Of a stretch of 64,000 bases of DNA, positions 24,827-33,765 are shown one piece after another. Under the pieces are notes generated by a model. It saw only the letters and a list, made by a program, of their open reading frames with translations, did not search any database and had not been told where the DNA came from. Positions within the stretch are counted from its first letter, which is position 1; each line of letters starts with the position of its first letter. Source of the DNA: Paenibacillus xylanexedens (lineage in GTDB: Bacteria > Bacillota > Bacilli > Paenibacillales > Paenibacillaceae); assembly GCF_001908275.1 (NCBI RefSeq), contig NZ_CP018620.1, forward strand, positions 4,092,001 to 4,156,000, written 5' to 3'. The position numbers and the translations under genes were made by a program.

Positions 24827-25309
24827 ATGAGAAAGATGACAGTATCATTTTCACATCAGCCGGAAGGTTACGAATGTCCATTTTGTCGTATTTGGGGTAT
24901 CGAGCGACCTGATCAGGGAACAAAACAAAGGGATATCATCTATCAGAATGAAAAGGTAACGGCATTTATAGCGGGCAAATGGTGGCCAAACAATAAAGGA
25001 CATGTTCTTATTGTTCCGAATCAACATTTCGAGAACATCTTTGAACTCCCTGCGGATTACGCTGTTGAAATTCACCTCGCGGCTCAGCTTACAGCATTTG
25101 CAATGAAAAATACATATGGATGCGATGGGATTTCGACGCGGCAACATAATGAACCTGCTGGTAATCAAGACGTGTGGCATTATCATCTGCATGTTTACCC
25201 CAGATACGTGAATGATCAACTGTATCTGACAAATGGTTCTCCGTCCGATCCAGATGAACGCGCTTTCTATGCGGATAAGTTGCGATCTTGGATAAAGGAA
25301 AACATTTAA
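24827..25309 (+). CDS. HIT family nucleotide hydrolase/transferase
   Basis: A 160-residue protein with the histidine triad HYHLHVYPR (about residues 126-134) and the upstream FIAGKWWPNNKGHVLIVPNQHFENIFELP region. HIT proteins cleave or transfer nucleoside phosphates through the middle histidine. A CPFCRIWG pair near the N-terminus may bind zinc, as in many bacterial HIT proteins. ATG 24827 has AAAGGAG four bases upstream; ATG 24836 is an alternative. The gene is monocistronic. Confidence 0.88.
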   Translation: MRKMTVSFSHQPEGYECPFCRIWGIERPDQGTKQRDIIYQNEKVTAFIAGKWWPNNKGHVLIVPNQHFENIFELPADYAVEIHLAAQLTAFAMKNTYGCDGISTRQHNEPAGNQDVWHYHLHVYPRYVNDQLYLTNGSPSDPDERAFYADKLRSWIKENI

Positions 25310-25414
25310 GGTTTAGAAGGAGATGAATCTGAGACCCTATGTTATATTTGATCAGAAGTAAGCTACATTAGGATATTCTTTGTAACGAAAAAATCATAAG
25401 ATAAGAGAAGGGCT

Positions 25415-26668
25415 GTGCCAGTATTGAAAGGTAAGATATCTAAAAGATTGCTAGCAATTTTCGTAGTTTTAACTTTGTATGTAGGTAGCACAAATCAGAT
25501 GTATGCAGAATTTACCGAATTAAGCTTAGAGGAGCACGGAGGGCTACAGCAAGACTGGGTACATACTCTTCCTAAAGAATTTAATTATCTGAACTTTGAA
25601 CTAGGATACAATCCTCAAGACAGTATTAACCATGCTGCTCAGCTTGTCATGCTAAACCCGGGTACTTTGTCTGGTAATAACTTCGGCCTATACACGATAA
25701 ATAATAAGACAGGGAAAATTGCCTGGGCGTACGACATAAAAAATAAAGTGAAAAATTTTTACCCTTTGAATCACGCTTGGTTCTACAACGAGAGCGGCAG
25801 TATATTCTATCAGTATTCTACGAATCACGGGAAAACATTTAACATTCTTAGTTTGGATTCGAAAGGAAAGCGTTTATTCGAGAAGAAGGATTTAAGTTTC
25901 TCAAATATCTATCCTTATAAAAACGGAATTGTTCTACAACAAACAGATTATCTTAAAAATCAGTCTCGTTTTATCACATTAAATTCCAAAGGAATAACGA
26001 CAAGCGAAACTGTGTTAGGTTATAAAACTGAAGTACTGACTTCTGGTTATGTACTCCATTTTGTAGGTGAGAATAAAATCGAGGTTTTCAAAGATGTAAC
26101 CTCTTTGAAAAAGCCTTTATTTACATTTAACTCCAAAAAGTTTGGTGGATTCTACGTTGCGGGTTATCATCAATTAAGTGGCGGTACATTAATTGTAGAA
26201 TATGCAAGATCCAATTCATATGGTGGACAGAAATTAATGGCTTATGGAGTTAATGGTAAACTCAAATGGGAAACCGTGCTTGATAGAAACATGAACATTT
26301 CTATGCATTCAACCGGAAGTAAACTATTAATCGATAACAAATCTGAACACAGTATCACTTTATATGATCATAACTTCAAAAAGCTGTTTTCTCGTGCGTA
26401 TGAAGGAGAGCTTAATTTTAATGGTTTTATGAGCTCCTACCGAAACGATAGCTATATTGAGTATACAAGCTTTGGAACCATTGATGACAAATGGGGAGAG
26501 AGGTATACCTTAATGAAAGATAATGGAGACATAATACTTAGTAAATACTTTGTTTTAGATGATGTGCATAAGAGTAACTTTGCATATGACTCGTCCGAAA
26601 ATGTGGTCTATCGCACCGTGATTAGCGACCACCGATATAATCTGATTAAATACAAGGTAACTAAATAA
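25415..26668 (+). CDS. Secreted beta-propeller-like protein of unknown function
   Basis: I do not recognise this 417-residue protein. It has a signal peptide (hydrophobic residues about 11-25, cleavage near MYAEF) and repeated motifs such as NNKTGKIAWAYDI, LSLDSKGKRLFE and YGVNGKLKWETVLD, which look like PQQ-type beta-propeller blades. There is no cofactor or catalytic motif. The gene is richer in A+T than its neighbours, hinting at a different history. GTG 25415 has AAGGG upstream; TTG 25424 is possible. It is monocistronic. Confidence 0.65.
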   Translation: MPVLKGKISKRLLAIFVVLTLYVGSTNQMYAEFTELSLEEHGGLQQDWVHTLPKEFNYLNFELGYNPQDSINHAAQLVMLNPGTLSGNNFGLYTINNKTGKIAWAYDIKNKVKNFYPLNHAWFYNESGSIFYQYSTNHGKTFNILSLDSKGKRLFEKKDLSFSNIYPYKNGIVLQQTDYLKNQSRFITLNSKGITTSETVLGYKTEVLTSGYVLHFVGENKIEVFKDVTSLKKPLFTFNSKKFGGFYVAGYHQLSGGTLIVEYARSNSYGGQKLMAYGVNGKLKWETVLDRNMNISMHSTGSKLLIDNKSEHSITLYDHNFKKLFSRAYEGELNFNGFMSSYRNDSYIEYTSFGTIDDKWGERYTLMKDNGDIILSKYFVLDDVHKSNFAYDSSENVVYRTVISDHRYNLIKYKVTK

Positions 26669-26678
26669 TAGTTGGAGT

Positions 26679-26709
26679 GCCGTTGATAACAACAATCAAC
26701 GGCTTTTTA
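26679..26709 (+). terminator. Terminator after the secreted propeller gene
   Basis: GCCGTTGAT pairs with ATCAACGGC (26695-26703), followed by a T-run. Confidence 0.88.
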
Positions 26710-26935
26710 TATTCTATGGAGGTTCAATATATTTGGAAGCAGGTTTGCAATCCAATCTTAAATTTCTTAAACTGTTGTATACAACGTAAAAAACGCCTAT
26801 TAAAGAGAACTTTGTTGTTACAAATTCTTTTTGCATTAAAACAACCGATAAGGGTTTTTGAATTTGATATTCATGATAGAATGAGTTTGAATTGGACAAT
26901 ATAAGTAGTATATTTCATGATATAGGGGGGAACAA

Positions 26936-27307
26936 ATGGAGACCTTTGCAGAATTTATAGCACGCATCGATAACCCGGAACACCAGGCACGAACGGAAGA
27001 AGTTTTGAATTGGATTGCTGAAAAATTCCCGAATTTAAAGCAAAAAATAGCCTGGAATCAACCGATGTTTACCGACCATGAGACCTTTATTATTGGCTTT
27101 AGTGTATCCAAGCAACACTTGGCTGTTGCTCCCGAGAAGGCAGGAATTAATCGTTTTTCGGAAGAGATCACACAGGCGGGTTATGATCACACCAAAGAGT
27201 TGGTTCGGATGAAGTGGAAACAGGAGATTGATTTTTCGTTACTTGAGAGAATGATTGAGTTCAATATAGCGGATAAGGCAGAATGTTCAACATTCTGGCG
27301 TAAATAA
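26936..27307 (+). CDS. fra: Frataxin-like iron chaperone (YdhG/Fra, DUF1801)
   Basis: A 123-residue DUF1801 protein strongly resembling B. subtilis YdhG (Fra), which donates iron for Fe-S cluster and haem synthesis. The shared stretch KIAWNQPMFTDHETFIIGFSVSKQHLAVAPEKAG and the ending FNIADKAECSTFWRK are characteristic. It acts in the cytosol. A GGGGGG run lies just upstream of the ATG. The 225 bases before it are A+T-rich; I see no gene there. It ends at a terminator shared with the convergent aldo/keto reductase gene. Confidence 0.9.
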   Translation: METFAEFIARIDNPEHQARTEEVLNWIAEKFPNLKQKIAWNQPMFTDHETFIIGFSVSKQHLAVAPEKAGINRFSEEITQAGYDHTKELVRMKWKQEIDFSLLERMIEFNIADKAECSTFWRK

Positions 27308-27321
27308 ATCGCGATATAAAA

Positions 27322-27364
27322 AGAAGACCCCCAACTTCCGGATACGGAAAGAGGAGGTCTTCTA
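27322..27364. terminator. Bidirectional terminator between fra and the aldo/keto reductase
   Basis: AGAAGACC pairs with GGTCTTCT (27356-27363), with a CTTCCG-GATA-CGGAAAG hairpin inside. Confidence 0.8.
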
Positions 27365-27382
27365 TATTTTAAGCAAAAGCGA

Positions 27383-28363
27383 TTATTGAGCACCTACTAC
27401 AGGGTGAGGTACATAGGGTTCTTCAAGGAATGAGACGTCTTCTGAGGTCAACTTAACAGAAAGAGCACCTACCGCATCTTCCAGATGCGATATTTTGGTG
27501 GCACCGATAATTGGTGCCGCTACAGTGTCTTTTTGCAGCAACCAGGCAAGTGCAATGTGTGTGCGAGGGACACCGTATTTTTCTGCAATGGATGCAACTC
27601 GTTCAACAACAAGCCGATCCGCATCACTTGTCGCATTGTACTTGGATTTCTGAATTTTGTCTGTCTCGGATCGAAGTGTTGATACGGACCAGTCACGGGT
27701 TAACCTGCCTGAAGCAAGAGGACTGTAGGGAGTCACACCAATCTTTTCTTCCTTGCATAAAGGCAACATTTCTCGTTCCTCTTCACGGTAGATGAGATTC
27801 AAGTGGTTTTGCATGGAGACAAACTTGGTCCAACCATTTTTCTCTGCTACATGTAATGCTTTTTGGAACTGCCATGCAAACATGGCCGAAGCGCCAATAT
27901 ATCTCACTTTACCGGACTTCACCACATCATGTAAGGCTTCCATGGTTTCTTCAATAGGCGTATTGTAGTCCCAACGATGAATGATATAGAGATCCACATA
28001 ATCGGTTTCCAATCGTTTCAGGCTTTTATCAATCTCACTCAGGATGGCTTTTCTGGAAAGACCAGAACCGTTGGGTCCTTGATGCATTTGTCCGTGTACT
28101 TTGGTTGCAATGACAACCTCATCCCGATTGGCATAATCTTTTAACGCCCGACCAAGATACTCCTCGCTTGTACCCAGAGAGTATACATTCGCTGTATCGA
28201 AGAAATTAATGCCTAGATCCAGCGCTTTCTTTATCACCGGGCGAGAATTTTCTTCATTCAGTACCCATTCATGAACCCATTTACTGGCATCCCCAAATCC
28301 CATACATCCCAGGCAAAATCGAGATACGTCCAAGCCTGTATTACCAAGTTTAGTATATTCCAT
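27383..28363 (-). CDS. Aldo/keto reductase
   Basis: A 326-residue NADPH-dependent TIM-barrel reductase of aldehydes and ketones. The catalytic tetrad is recognisable: Asp and Tyr in FFDTANVYSLG (about residues 51-60), Lys in VVIATKVHG, and His in YIIHRWD. The C-terminal phosphate-binding IIGATKISHLEDAVGAL fits the YhdN/Tas-type subgroup. The substrate is unknown. It stands alone, with AAGGATTTG before the start, and ends at the shared terminator with fra. Confidence 0.92.
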   Translation of the reverse strand: MEYTKLGNTGLDVSRFCLGCMGFGDASKWVHEWVLNEENSRPVIKKALDLGINFFDTANVYSLGTSEEYLGRALKDYANRDEVVIATKVHGQMHQGPNGSGLSRKAILSEIDKSLKRLETDYVDLYIIHRWDYNTPIEETMEALHDVVKSGKVRYIGASAMFAWQFQKALHVAEKNGWTKFVSMQNHLNLIYREEEREMLPLCKEEKIGVTPYSPLASGRLTRDWSVSTLRSETDKIQKSKYNATSDADRLVVERVASIAEKYGVPRTHIALAWLLQKDTVAAPIIGATKISHLEDAVGALSVKLTSEDVSFLEEPYVPHPVVGAQ

Positions 28364-28540
28364 GTCATGTTCAAATCCTTTCTAATGTTTATTATTGCCA
28401 CCTGTAGGGTGATCTATATACACATTATTATGTCATAACGAAGGGAACAACCTGTACCACATTTCTATCAAAGTTTTGCCTATTCCTATCAGAATCTCTG
28501 AATTTGAATCAGTTGAGTCTATTAAAGTTCTCATATAAAA

Positions 28541-28590
28541 AGAACAAGCCATTCGTTTCTCTGGTTGGAGATTCAAAGGGCTTGTTCATA
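28541..28590 (-). terminator. Terminator after the NmrA-like gene
   Basis: GAACAAGCC (28542-28550) pairs with GGCTTGTTC (28579-28587). A T-run follows in the minus-strand direction. Confidence 0.82.
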
Positions 28591-28595
28591 AAATA

Positions 28596-29474
28596 TTATT
28601 TAATCATTGTTTGATGAATCCAATCGCTTATTTTGGTTAATTTAAGATTGGCTTTGATATTATCATCTAACTCTTCATACCGTGGAAGAAGATCTGTATG
28701 CCCATCAATCCATTGGTACAATCCTTTAAGACCTGCTGCTGTCTCACTTCCCAACAAAGGCTGAATCGCTGCTTCAAAATGATCAAAAGGAAGAGACATG
28801 AAGCTGATCTTTTCACCTAATACAGCACTGAATTGTTCCGCTAATTGTGTACCTGTCAGGGCTTCTAATCCGGGTGCTGGGATAATGCTTCCTGCCAATT
28901 CCGAATGAGTCAAGGCATAATAGTGGAATTGAGCTGCATCGTTTAAGCTAATCCAGGAGATCGGCTTGTCTGCTGGTACCGGGTAGGCCAAAACGCCATT
29001 GTTCAGTATTCCGGGAATCAGGAAGTTTTCCAAGTATACAATGGGTTCCACAATGATATATGGAAGACCACTTTGCTGCAATTCGTGGATAACTTCACGT
29101 TTCAATTCAATTCCTTTGGAATGGGTGATAGGGTCAGGAACATAGGTACCTGTGTTAACTACAATCAATTTAACGTTTGCCTGTATAGCAGCATCAATTG
29201 CATTTTTAGTATATTGTCTGATCTTATCCGGATTGAACTCCACCGGCAGGTTCAGGAAGACTTTACTTACACCTTCATGCGCCGTATGGAGCTGTTCCAC
29301 ATCTGATAGATCCCCGATGAAAGCTTCAATGTTTTGTTCCTTCAGTGTGTTGGCTGTTGCCTCATTTCGAGTAATCGTGCGAACCTCACAACCGTGTTGA
29401 ACGAGTAATTGAGCGACAGCGCCGCCTTGGGAGCCCGATGCCCCATATACTAAAAATCGATCATTCTGTGTCAT
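28596..29474 (-). CDS. NmrA-like NAD(P)-binding protein
   Basis: A 292-residue atypical SDR of the NmrA/QorB type. The N-terminus YGASGSQGGAVAQLLVQHG carries the dinucleotide motif, and NTGTYVPDPITHSKGIELKREVI and PIVYLENFL follow the family pattern. Members include quinone oxidoreductases and NADP sensors. Its upstream partner is an HxlR regulator on the same strand, the usual pairing. ATG 29474 is chosen as the first start at the domain; the AAGGAAG site is about 12 bases upstream, so an alternative TTG is possible. Confidence 0.85.
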   Translation of the reverse strand: MTQNDRFLVYGASGSQGGAVAQLLVQHGCEVRTITRNEATANTLKEQNIEAFIGDLSDVEQLHTAHEGVSKVFLNLPVEFNPDKIRQYTKNAIDAAIQANVKLIVVNTGTYVPDPITHSKGIELKREVIHELQQSGLPYIIVEPIVYLENFLIPGILNNGVLAYPVPADKPISWISLNDAAQFHYYALTHSELAGSIIPAPGLEALTGTQLAEQFSAVLGEKISFMSLPFDHFEAAIQPLLGSETAAGLKGLYQWIDGHTDLLPRYEELDDNIKANLKLTKISDWIHQTMIK

Positions 29475-29589
29475 AGTGGTCAATAACTTCCTTTCAATAT
29501 GTGATTGGAATGAATGAGTTAACACTCAACAATGACCTCAGCATAACGGATTTAGAATAGGAGCGTAAGTACGCACATTAATGATATAG

Positions 29590-29607
29590 AGTATCCCTTA
29601 GGATACT
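29590..29607 (-). promoter_or_regulatory. Candidate HxlR operator before the NmrA-like gene
   Basis: AGTATCC-CTTA-GGATACT is an inverted repeat with 7-bp arms. It lies in the 146-base gap between the HxlR and NmrA-like genes and resembles the GTAnC...GnTAC pattern of HxlR sites. Binding is inferred. Confidence 0.55.
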
Positions 29608-29620
29608 ATGGGAAGGCGTT

Positions 29621-29938
29621 TTACATATGTTTCGATCCCCAATCACCTAGCTGAAACAAGATCGAAGTCAGGCTTTGTCCTTTTTCTGTAAGGGAATATT
29701 CGACTTTAGGCGGAACTACAGGGTGGGTAACACGGTTTATCAAACCAGCTTCTTCAAGTTCTCGTAATTGCCTGGTTAATGTGCGATGCGTAATGGGGTC
29801 CAGCATTTTCTGTAATTCATTGAATCGAATTGTTGAATGGCGGATGAGCCGATTTATAATTAATAACTTCCATTTCCCACCAATCATATTGACTGCAAAC
29901 TCAACAGGACAACGGTCCTCCACAGATTCTATATTCAT
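29621..29938 (-). CDS. HxlR family transcriptional regulator
   Basis: A 105-residue winged-helix protein with CPVEFAVNMIGGKWKLLIINRL at the N-terminus, the recognition segment FNELQKMLDPITHRTLTRQLRELEEAGLI and the wing HPVVPPKVEYSLTEKG. Cys10 is at the position used for redox sensing in YodB/HypR-type proteins, and it is the only cysteine. It likely controls the NmrA-like gene through the dyad at 29590-29607. Confidence 0.9.
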   Translation of the reverse strand: MNIESVEDRCPVEFAVNMIGGKWKLLIINRLIRHSTIRFNELQKMLDPITHRTLTRQLRELEEAGLINRVTHPVVPPKVEYSLTEKGQSLTSILFQLGDWGSKHM

Positions 29939-30140
29939 GTTTATGTATCCCTCCCAAAAACATCAACTCATGTTTCATGTTTCGTTCATTTTATCGAATT
30001 TATAAAGGGGTGTATAGCTTACAGCGCATTCAGGATATGAACCATGCCCAGGACACAAAAAAAGATGCCCCTAGTGTAGCTCGAGGGACACCTTATATAA
30101 TATAAATTATTGTTCAACTCAGACAGAACGAAAAAAAGCA
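29939..30140. other. Intergenic region with a minus-strand hairpin
   Basis: No gene is seen. A stem of about 10 bp at 30056-30096 (GATGCCCCT with AGGGACACC, with G-U pairs) is followed by seven T residues in the minus-strand direction, like a terminator, although no minus-strand gene lies to its right before 33766. Confidence 0.45.
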
Positions 30141-30272
30141 TTGAACGTGAAAAAAAGCCATGATATAATCTATAGCGCAATTGACATTTATATTGAATTT
30201 AAAGGATGAATCATTATTTCTCCTAATTTAATTTTACATCCGACATTCCGATTTGTCAATGCTCTTTTTTTT
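30141..30272 (+). promoter_or_regulatory. helD promoter and structured leader
   Basis: TTGAAC (30141-30146), 17 bases, and TATAAT (30164-30169) form a good promoter. In the leader, ATTGACA (30180-30186) can pair with TGTCAAT (30254-30260), after which a run of eight T begins at 30264. This resembles a terminator that could be formed conditionally ahead of the gene. The segment AAAAAAAGCATTGA at 30131-30144, over the -35, is also complementary to the right arm. Confidence 0.55.
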
Positions 30273-30307
30273 GGCCCTAATAAATGGAAAAGGGAGTGGA
30301 CTCATTC

Positions 30308-32722
30308 ATGGATAAAACAGTGGAATGGAAGTTGGAAGAGGAAAGACTAGTGCAGGTGAGGAACAAGCTTCAGGCACGACTCGACGAGTTAGAACCGAAG
30401 GTTGCCGGAATGCATGAACAGGTTGCCGAAATTCGTAAACGGTTCTGGGAAGAAGTGACGATTAATACCGGTTCGTACACGGATTTTGAAGATGCATTCT
30501 ATACCATTAATCAGCAGTCGAGAGTGTTGGCGGAGAGGGAGCGCGGGCACAAGCTGTTAACACAACAATGGAAAAATACAAAGAGACTGCTTCCAACGCC
30601 GTATTTTGGCCGTTTCGACTATAAGGAAAAAGGCATGACATTGACTGAACAGATCTACATCGGCGTATCATCCTTCATGGATGAAGATGGTTTGAACTTT
30701 CTAATCTATGACTGGCGTACGCCAATTGCGAGTCTGTACTATGATCACTCTCCCGGGCCAGCAAGTTATGACACACCTTCAGGACGAATCGAAGGAAAGA
30801 TGGAGCTCAAGCGTCAATTCCAGATTCAACATGGGCAACTTCATAGCATGTTTGATTCAACTGAGACGATTGGTGACGAATTGTTGCAGCAAGTGCTCGC
30901 CAAGGGTGCAGACTCACAAATGAAGAGTATTGTAGCAACTATCCAGAAGGAACAAAACGCCATCATCCGTGATGACCGAAGCCGAATGCTTATCGTTCAG
31001 GGGGCAGCTGGCAGTGGCAAGACGTCGGCTGCGTTACAGCGAGTCGCTTACTTACTATATAAACACCGCCAGACAGTTAAAGCAGATCAGATTGTACTTT
31101 TCTCGCCGAATCCGATGTTTACCAGTTATACTTCCACCGTACTCCCGGAACTTGGTGAAGAGAACATGCAGCAGACCACTTTTCAGGAATATCTGAATTA
31201 TTGGCTGGATTCCTCCATCCGACCAGAGGATGCCTTTGATCAGATTGAATATGTGCTGACAGCTCAGAATGATCCGGGATATGAAGCTCGTCTGGAGGCG
31301 ATCAAGTACAAAGCTTCCGAGACATTCCTGCAAGTGCTCCAAAACTACGCTAAGTGGTTAGGAAGAGAGGGCATGCGGTTCAACGGCATTCAATTTCGGG
31401 GACGTGAATTCATCACTTCAGATCAAATCAAGACCCAATTTTACAGTTTGGATCAGAATCTTACCTTGTCCAACCGTATACTTCTTTTGCAGGAATGGCT
31501 GCTGAGAGAACTTGTTTCGCTGGAACGTCTGGAACGGGAAGCAGACTGGGTTCTGGAGGAGTTGAATTATCTGGACACGGATGAGTATGTGGAAGCTTTC
31601 CGCATGTTGCACAAAGAAAAGCCTGTGTTTGATGTGGCGGAAAAATATGCAGCCCGTGAGAACGGAAATAACAAGGCAGTGCAAGATGAGGGTGCCTTTA
31701 ACTTTGGAGTGCGGGAAGAGGAGTTGCTTCGTCAGAAATTGGTGAAAGACATGTTTAAACCTTTAAGAAAGAGTGTGCGGAAATTTCAGTTCGTGGATGT
31801 GAAAGGGATATACGAACAACTATTTGTAGATGAGACCGCTTATCGGGAACAAACGAATGGGGCAATCCCCCCACAGCACTGGCCTGAGATTTGTAAACAG
31901 ACCAAGGCAATGATCCTTCAGAACAAGCTGTTCCATGAGGATGCTACTCCGTATTTATATGTAAAAGAGATGATCGAAGGCGTCCGGACGAACACAGAGA
32001 TTCGTTATGTCTTTGTCGATGAAGGCCAGGATTATTCGGCGTTTCAATACGAATATCTCAAGAAACTGTTTCCTCGTTCCCGCATGACGGTGCTGGGGGA
32101 TTTCGGGCAAGCGATCTTTATGCAGGCTACGGATTTGGCAGCATCCAACTCGCCACTGGTTCACCTATATGGAGAAGGCGAAACTACTTTGATACGGCTC
32201 GTACGCAGTTATCGTTCAACCAAAGAGATTGTTGAATTCACGAGACAGATGTTACCAGGGGGAGAAGAGATTAGACCGTTTGAAAGGGGAGATCAGAAGC
32301 CTCTTTTAACAGGATTGAAGGACGAAAAGATGCGTGGTGCGCAGATTCTCGCAGACATCGCCGCGCTTAAGGCGGAGGGGTTTGATTCCATCGCTGTGAT
32401 TACAAAGACCGCGGCTGAAAGCCGTGACGCCTATGAAAGGTTGCAAAGTCAAGGCGGCGAAGGGTTGCAGCTCATAACAAAGGACACACAGATTTTCGAA
32501 AAAGGAATCATGGTTATTCCTGTGTATCTCGCCAAAGGAGTTGAGTTCGATGCTGTCCTGGTCTATGATGCTTCACCCGTTGCTTACAGCCAGGAATATG
32601 ATCGCAAGCTTCTGTATACGGCCTGCACACGAGCCATGCACCGACTTCATCTATATACAGTGAGTGACTGGTCACCGTTTGTGCAGGCATTACCTGCGTA
32701 TCTATATGACATAAAATCATAA
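30308..32722 (+). CDS. helD: HelD-type RNA polymerase recycling ATPase
   Basis: This 804-residue UvrD-like SF1 ATPase matches HelD (B. subtilis YvgS, 774 residues), which binds RNA polymerase and frees it from stalled nucleic acid. It has an N-terminal coiled coil (about residues 5-60) that enters the secondary channel, Walker A GAAGSGKTSAALQR (about 236-249), Walker B VFVDEGQDYS, and helicase motifs VRSYRST, KGVEFDAVLVYD and YTACTRAM. Some relatives (HelR) protect RNA polymerase from rifamycins. ATG 30308 follows AAGGGAG by about 11 bases; ATG 30284 lacks a site. Confidence 0.93.
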   Translation: MDKTVEWKLEEERLVQVRNKLQARLDELEPKVAGMHEQVAEIRKRFWEEVTINTGSYTDFEDAFYTINQQSRVLAERERGHKLLTQQWKNTKRLLPTPYFGRFDYKEKGMTLTEQIYIGVSSFMDEDGLNFLIYDWRTPIASLYYDHSPGPASYDTPSGRIEGKMELKRQFQIQHGQLHSMFDSTETIGDELLQQVLAKGADSQMKSIVATIQKEQNAIIRDDRSRMLIVQGAAGSGKTSAALQRVAYLLYKHRQTVKADQIVLFSPNPMFTSYTSTVLPELGEENMQQTTFQEYLNYWLDSSIRPEDAFDQIEYVLTAQNDPGYEARLEAIKYKASETFLQVLQNYAKWLGREGMRFNGIQFRGREFITSDQIKTQFYSLDQNLTLSNRILLLQEWLLRELVSLERLEREADWVLEELNYLDTDEYVEAFRMLHKEKPVFDVAEKYAARENGNNKAVQDEGAFNFGVREEELLRQKLVKDMFKPLRKSVRKFQFVDVKGIYEQLFVDETAYREQTNGAIPPQHWPEICKQTKAMILQNKLFHEDATPYLYVKEMIEGVRTNTEIRYVFVDEGQDYSAFQYEYLKKLFPRSRMTVLGDFGQAIFMQATDLAASNSPLVHLYGEGETTLIRLVRSYRSTKEIVEFTRQMLPGGEEIRPFERGDQKPLLTGLKDEKMRGAQILADIAALKAEGFDSIAVITKTAAESRDAYERLQSQGGEGLQLITKDTQIFEKGIMVIPVYLAKGVEFDAVLVYDASPVAYSQEYDRKLLYTACTRAMHRLHLYTVSDWSPFVQALPAYLYDIKS

Positions 32723-32759
32723 TCCATATGTAAATCCGTTCTCAATGAAGGACCAAAGA

Positions 32760-32808
32760 AAGATGCTCGGAGCCTTTTTTCAAATGTTATCGGGCATCTT
32801 CTTTTTAT
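32760..32808 (+). terminator. Terminator after helD
   Basis: AAGATGC pairs with GCATCTT (near 32794-32800), followed by CTTTTT. A long loop lowers confidence. Confidence 0.65.
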
Positions 32809-32834
32809 AAAGACATGAATCATAAAAGTTATTC

Positions 32835-32863
32835 TTTACTGATCGTTCCCGATGTGATAGATT
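32835..32863 (+). promoter_or_regulatory. Promoter with operator in the spacer, copy 2
   Basis: TTTACT (32835-32840), the 17-base spacer GATCGTTCCCGATGTGA and TAGATT (32858-32863). It differs from the promoter at 22279-22307 by a single spacer base, which implies shared control by the TetR protein encoded at 22328. Confidence 0.7.
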
Positions 32864-32943
32864 GTTATTAGAGATTATGAGAAAGATCATTCCCATAACA
32901 ACTCGAAAATGAATAAATTCTCAATGAGAGGGAGTAATAATAA

Positions 32944-33648
32944 ATGAATATTTCCAAACAAGTTGCTATTGTAAGTGGGGCTAATCGAGGGTTGGGCAAG
33001 GAACTTGCTCTTGAACTGCTGGCGAGGGGAACCAAAGTGTATGCTGGCGCGCGAAACCCTGAATCCATTGATCTGCCGGGGGCAATTCCACTGCAACTCG
33101 ATATTACGGATCCACAATCTGTCATGGCTGCAGCTGAGGTAGCTAGTGATGTAACCCTTCTAATTAATAATGCTGGTTCCGCTACGGGTGCTTCTCTGCT
33201 CACAGGTGAGCTGAACGATATTCACTTGGAGTTCAATACACATGTATTCGGTACGCATTCAATGATTCGTGCGTTTGCACCGGTAATAGAGAAGAATGGG
33301 GGCGGTTCGATACTGAATATCCTGTCCGCTCTATCCTGGCTCAGCCTTGGTAACTCAGGTGCATATTCAGCTGCAAAATCCGCTCAGTGGGGAATTACGA
33401 ATGCATTACGTCTGGAATTAGCCCCTAAGAACGTTAGTGTTGCCGGATTGCACGTGGCGTTCATGGATACGGATATGACTGCAGGTATCGACGCACCAAA
33501 AACGAACCCAACGGATATTGCCAAAATTGCAATAGATTCCATCGAAGCGGATCTCTACGAGATTATTGCTGATGATACCAGTCGGAATGTACAACAGGGT
33601 CTTGCTGGTGGTGTTGCTGCCCTTTACCCGCAATTGTTTCAAAAATAG
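32944..33648 (+). CDS. Short-chain dehydrogenase/reductase
   Basis: A 234-residue classical SDR. The cofactor motif is GANRGLGKE (about residues 11-19), then NNAG, and a catalytic Ser in ILNILSALSWLS with the YSAAK pair (Y-x3-K). ARNPESID after the second strand suggests NADP(H) use. The substrate is unknown. GAGGGAG lies upstream of the ATG. The promoter shares an operator with the distant TetR gene, so it is a probable TetR target. Confidence 0.92.
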   Translation: MNISKQVAIVSGANRGLGKELALELLARGTKVYAGARNPESIDLPGAIPLQLDITDPQSVMAAAEVASDVTLLINNAGSATGASLLTGELNDIHLEFNTHVFGTHSMIRAFAPVIEKNGGGSILNILSALSWLSLGNSGAYSAAKSAQWGITNALRLELAPKNVSVAGLHVAFMDTDMTAGIDAPKTNPTDIAKIAIDSIEADLYEIIADDTSRNVQQGLAGGVAALYPQLFQK

Positions 33649-33684
33649 AGAAGTGTAGATGCATTTTCACGCTATAAATAAAAC

Positions 33685-33710
33685 AACCCCCACCAGTTAT
33701 GGTGGGGGTT
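33685..33710. terminator. Terminator between SDR and ABC permease genes
   Basis: AACCCCCACC pairs with GGTGGGGGTT around a six-base loop. It serves convergent genes. Confidence 0.85.
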
Positions 33711-33765
33711 GAGTACGTCATGAATACTCCAATTCTATGCCTTGAGAACCGTGAGAATATAAGGT

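Noticed and set aside
26677..26904. 75-codon frame between the propeller gene and fra
   Set aside because: It begins inside the terminator region, has no ribosome site, and is A+T-driven low complexity.
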